This document shows, piece after piece, positions 61,554 to 64,000 of a stretch of DNA of 64,000 nucleotides. The translations under genes and the position numbers were made by a program. The notes beneath the pieces were generated by a model. The model saw only the letters and a list, made by a program, of their open reading frames with translations, did not search any database and was not told where the DNA came from. The DNA is from Mycobacterium sp. IDR2000157661 (GTDB lineage: Bacteria > Actinomycetota > Actinomycetes > Mycobacteriales > Mycobacteriaceae), in contig NZ_CP081006.1 in assembly GCF_022317005.1 (NCBI RefSeq), positions 1,364,001 to 1,428,000 on the forward strand, read 5' to 3'. Numbering within the stretch: position 1 is the first letter of the stretch; the number at the start of each line of letters is the position of its first letter.

Positions 61554-62372
61554 GTGAGCGCACCCACCGCCGACCGCAAGGCGACCGGCGTCTTCTCGCC
61601 TACCCGCGCCGAGATCCCTCAGCGCACACTGCGCAAGGACCGTTGGTGGCAGTCGCCGCTGATCATCGACCTGGGCTTCGCCGCCTTCATCATCTACGCG
61701 ACGGTGCGCGCGTTCCTGCAGAACAACTACTACGTCGCCGAGTACCACTACCTGACGCCCTTCTACTCCCCGTGCGTGAGCACCGGCTGCATTCCCGAAG
61801 CCAGCCACTTCGGCCAGTTCCTGCCGGACGTGTGGTGGCTGCCCTACGCCGCCGTCTCACTGCCGTTCCTGCTGTTGTTCCGGCTGACCTGCTACTACTA
61901 CCGGGGGGCCTATTACCGCACGGTGTGGCAGGCCCCGACCGCCTGCGCAGTGGCCGAACCGCACGCCACCTACACCGGTGAGACGCGGTTCCCGCTGATC
62001 ATCCAGAACACCCACCGGTACTTCTTCTACATCGCCGTCATCATCTCGCTGATCAACACCTACGACGCGATACTGGCGTTCCACTCGCCCTCCGGCTTCG
62101 GGTTCGGACTGGGCAACGTCATCCTCGTGACCAACGTGGTCCTGCTGTGGGCCTACACGGTGTCGTGCCACTCCTGCCGGCACGTCGTCGGCGGCCGCTT
62201 GAAGCACTTCTCCAAACACCCGGTGCGGTACTGGATGTGGACACAGGTCAGCAGGCTCAACGCTCGGCACAAGATGTATGCGTGGATCACCCTGGGCACG
62301 TTGATGCTCACCGACTTCTACATCATGTTGGTCGCCAGCGGAACCATCTCGGACCTGAGATTCATTGGCTGA
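61554..62372 (+). CDS. Succinate dehydrogenase Sdh1 membrane-anchor subunit (Rv0249c homologue)
   Basis: 272 residues, GTG start. About five membrane segments: LIIDLGFAAFIIYATVRAFL, WWLPYAAVSLPFLLLFRLTCYY, YFFYIAVIISLINTYDAILAF, GNVILVTNVVLLWAYTVSCHSCRH and MYAWITLGTLMLTDFYIMLVA. Several His residues (HRY, HSCRH, RHKMY) could bind heme or lie near the quinone site. Forms the membrane part that passes electrons from SdhA/SdhB to menaquinone. 35 bases ahead of sdhA. Confidence 0.88.
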   Translation: MSAPTADRKATGVFSPTRAEIPQRTLRKDRWWQSPLIIDLGFAAFIIYATVRAFLQNNYYVAEYHYLTPFYSPCVSTGCIPEASHFGQFLPDVWWLPYAAVSLPFLLLFRLTCYYYRGAYYRTVWQAPTACAVAEPHATYTGETRFPLIIQNTHRYFFYIAVIISLINTYDAILAFHSPSGFGFGLGNVILVTNVVLLWAYTVSCHSCRHVVGGRLKHFSKHPVRYWMWTQVSRLNARHKMYAWITLGTLMLTDFYIMLVASGTISDLRFIG

Positions 62373-62407
62373 CAGGCTTTTCGAAACACTGCTAGTGAGG
62401 AATTTTC

Positions 62408-64000
62408 ATGGCTGTTGAGGTCGAACGGCACCAATTCGACGTGGTCGTGATCGGTGCCGGCGGCGCGGGTCTGCGTGCGGTCATCGAGGCGCGCGAACGC
62501 GGCTTGAAGGTCGCCGTCGTCACCAAGTCGTTGTTCGGCAAAGCCCACACCGTGATGGCCGAGGGTGGCTGCGCGGCGGCGATGGGCAACGCCAACTCCA
62601 AGGACAACTGGCAGGTCCATTTCAAGGACACCATGCGCGGCGGGAAGTTCCTGAACAACTGGCGGATGGCCGAACTGCACGCCAAGGAGGCGCCCGACCG
62701 GGTCTGGGAGCTCGAGACCTACGGCGCACTGTTCGACCGCACCAAGGACGGGCGGATCAGCCAGCGCAACTTCGGCGGGCACACCTACCCACGGTTGGCC
62801 CACGTGGGTGACCGCACCGGCCTGGAGATCATCCGCACCCTGCAGCAGAAGATCGTCTCGCTGCAGCAGGAGGACAAGGAAGAGCTCGGCGACTACGACG
62901 CTCGGATCCGGGTCTTCCACGAGTGCGCCATCACCGAACTGCTCCTCGACGGGGGCAGGATCTCGGGCGCCTTCGGGTACTTCCGCGAGACCGGCAAGTT
63001 CGTCGTCTTCGAGACCCCCGCGGTGGTGCTGGCGACCGGCGGGATCGGCAAGTCCTACAAGGTCACGTCGAACTCCTGGGAGTACACCGGCGACGGGCAC
63101 GCCCTGGCACTGCGCGCGGGCGCGACGCTGATCAACATGGAGTTCGTCCAGTTCCACCCGACCGGCATGGTCTGGCCGCCCAGCGTGAAGGGCATCCTGG
63201 TCACCGAGGGCGTGCGCGGCGACGGCGGGGTGCTCAAGAACTCCGACGGCAAGCGGTTCATGTTCGATTACATTCCGCCGGTCTTCAAGGGTCAGTACGC
63301 AGAGTCCGTCGACGAAGCCGACCAGTGGCTCAAGGACAACGACTCCGCGCGCCGCACCCCCGACCTGTTGCCCCGTGATGAGGTCGCCCGTGCGATCAAC
63401 TCGGAGGTCAAGGCCGACCGCGGCACCCCGCACGGCGGCGTCTACCTCGACATCGCCTCGCGGCTGCCTGCCGAGGAGATCAAGCGGCGGCTGCCGTCGA
63501 TGTACCACCAGTTCATGGAGCTCGCCGAGGTCGACATCACTAAGGAGCCCATGGAGGTCGGCCCGACGTGCCACTACGTGATGGGCGGCATCGAGGTCGA
63601 TCCCGACACCGCCGCCGCCAAGACACCCGGGCTGTTCGCGGCCGGGGAGTGCGCGGGGGGCATGCACGGCTCCAACCGGCTGGGCGGCAACTCGCTGTCC
63701 GACCTGCTGGTGTTCGGCAGGCGGGCCGGCCTTGGCGCCTCGGATTACGTCCGGGCGCTGTCGGACCGGCCGACGGTGTCCGATGACGCGCTGTCGGAGG
63801 CCACCAAGCTGGCGCTGGAGCCGCTCGAGCGCGCCACCAACGGCGAGGCCGCCGAGAACCCGTACACGCTGCAGCTTGACCTGCAGGACACGATGAACTC
63901 CCTGGTCGGCATCATCCGCAAGGCCGAGGAGGTGCAGGAGGCGCTCGACAAGCTCACCGAGCTGCGTGACCGCTACAAGCGCGTGCAGATCGAGGGCGGG
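62408..64000 (+). CDS. sdhA: Succinate dehydrogenase flavoprotein SdhA (Sdh1), cut by the window end
   Basis: 531 codons, open to the last base, so the C-terminus and the following iron-sulfur subunit gene are outside. FAD-binding GAGGAG at 16-21, covalent-FAD His47 (KAHTVMAEGG), and substrate/catalytic regions NFGGHTYPR, VQFHPTG, EGVRGDGG and GGMHGSNRLGGNSLSDLLVFGRRAG. Oxidises succinate to fumarate. The Rv0248c homologue in the mycobacterial Sdh1 complex, one of two succinate dehydrogenases in this genus. Confidence 0.94.
   Translation, partial: MAVEVERHQFDVVVIGAGGAGLRAVIEARERGLKVAVVTKSLFGKAHTVMAEGGCAAAMGNANSKDNWQVHFKDTMRGGKFLNNWRMAELHAKEAPDRVWELETYGALFDRTKDGRISQRNFGGHTYPRLAHVGDRTGLEIIRTLQQKIVSLQQEDKEELGDYDARIRVFHECAITELLLDGGRISGAFGYFRETGKFVVFETPAVVLATGGIGKSYKVTSNSWEYTGDGHALALRAGATLINMEFVQFHPTGMVWPPSVKGILVTEGVRGDGGVLKNSDGKRFMFDYIPPVFKGQYAESVDEADQWLKDNDSARRTPDLLPRDEVARAINSEVKADRGTPHGGVYLDIASRLPAEEIKRRLPSMYHQFMELAEVDITKEPMEVGPTCHYVMGGIEVDPDTAAAKTPGLFAAGECAGGMHGSNRLGGNSLSDLLVFGRRAGLGASDYVRALSDRPTVSDDALSEATKLALEPLERATNGEAAENPYTLQLDLQDTMNSLVGIIRKAEEVQEALDKLTELRDRYKRVQIEGG

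Overview
High-GC, tightly packed DNA with many 4-base ATGA/GTGA gene overlaps, abundant GTG and TTG starts, many acyl-CoA enzymes, P450s, TetR and SDR genes, plus a right end that matches a conserved mycobacterial gene order. All of this points to a fast-growing Mycobacterium (Mycolicibacterium-type) chromosome. I see no rRNA, tRNA, CRISPR, transposase or integrase, and no gene-free stretch longer than about 300 bases.

Bases 1 to 38,100 form a large catabolic region. A left block (1-5.1 kb) holds an amidohydrolase, a MaoC hydratase, a fused double CoA-transferase and an aldehyde dehydrogenase. Bases 5.3-11.5 kb hold a one-direction operon (P450, acyl-CoA dehydrogenase, MaoC-like protein, DUF35 protein, second acyl-CoA dehydrogenase, MaoC hydratase, thiolase-like aldolase). 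It has the content of the mycobacterial igr operon for cholesterol side-chain removal, but with the two domains of ChsH2 encoded as separate genes. From 12 to 36 kb there are three more P450 genes (one frameshifted), a CoA-transferase, an acyl-CoA ligase, an AveC-like membrane protein, a SnoaL-like protein, a small [2Fe-2S] protein, seven SDRs (one of mycofactocin type), an aldehyde dehydrogenase and five paralogous DapB-fold reductases. The region closes with an NDMA-type (mycofactocin-linked) zinc alcohol dehydrogenase. The enzyme set suggests hydroxylation, alcohol/aldehyde oxidation, CoA activation and beta-oxidation or retro-aldol cleavage of an unknown, probably terpenoid or steroid-like compound.

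Two operator families appear in this region. One is an imperfect inverted repeat of the form GRRAAY-N4-ATTCTC, seen at seven promoters between 12.1 and 34.6 kb, four of them divergent. The other is a 19-bp palindrome (AACATACA-N3-TGTATGTT type) found twice in front of a P450/reductase pair and once between a TetR gene and a cytosolic LivK-like sensor gene.

Bases 38.3-49.8 kb are a regulatory and housekeeping mix: a broken sensor/STAS remnant, a double TetR regulator, a Ser/Thr kinase, LysG, DUF1622, DUF421 (YetF-type), an unaccompanied SigF-type sigma factor, an AI-2E transporter, MarR, an LpqH-like lipoprotein, LysE and TetR.

Bases 50.8-64 kb follow the M. tuberculosis Rv0265c-to-Rv0248c order in reverse: FecB-like lipoprotein, pxpB, pxpC, aac(2')-I, HemD-like regulator nnaR, sirohydrochlorin-chelatase-like gene, nirBD, hsp20, the Rv0250c homologue and the Sdh1 genes (anchor and truncated sdhA). 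Differences are a YhhQ-type transporter, a PEP-mutase-family gene and the absence of narK3 between aac and nnaR. This part links nitrite assimilation, siroheme supply and succinate oxidation.
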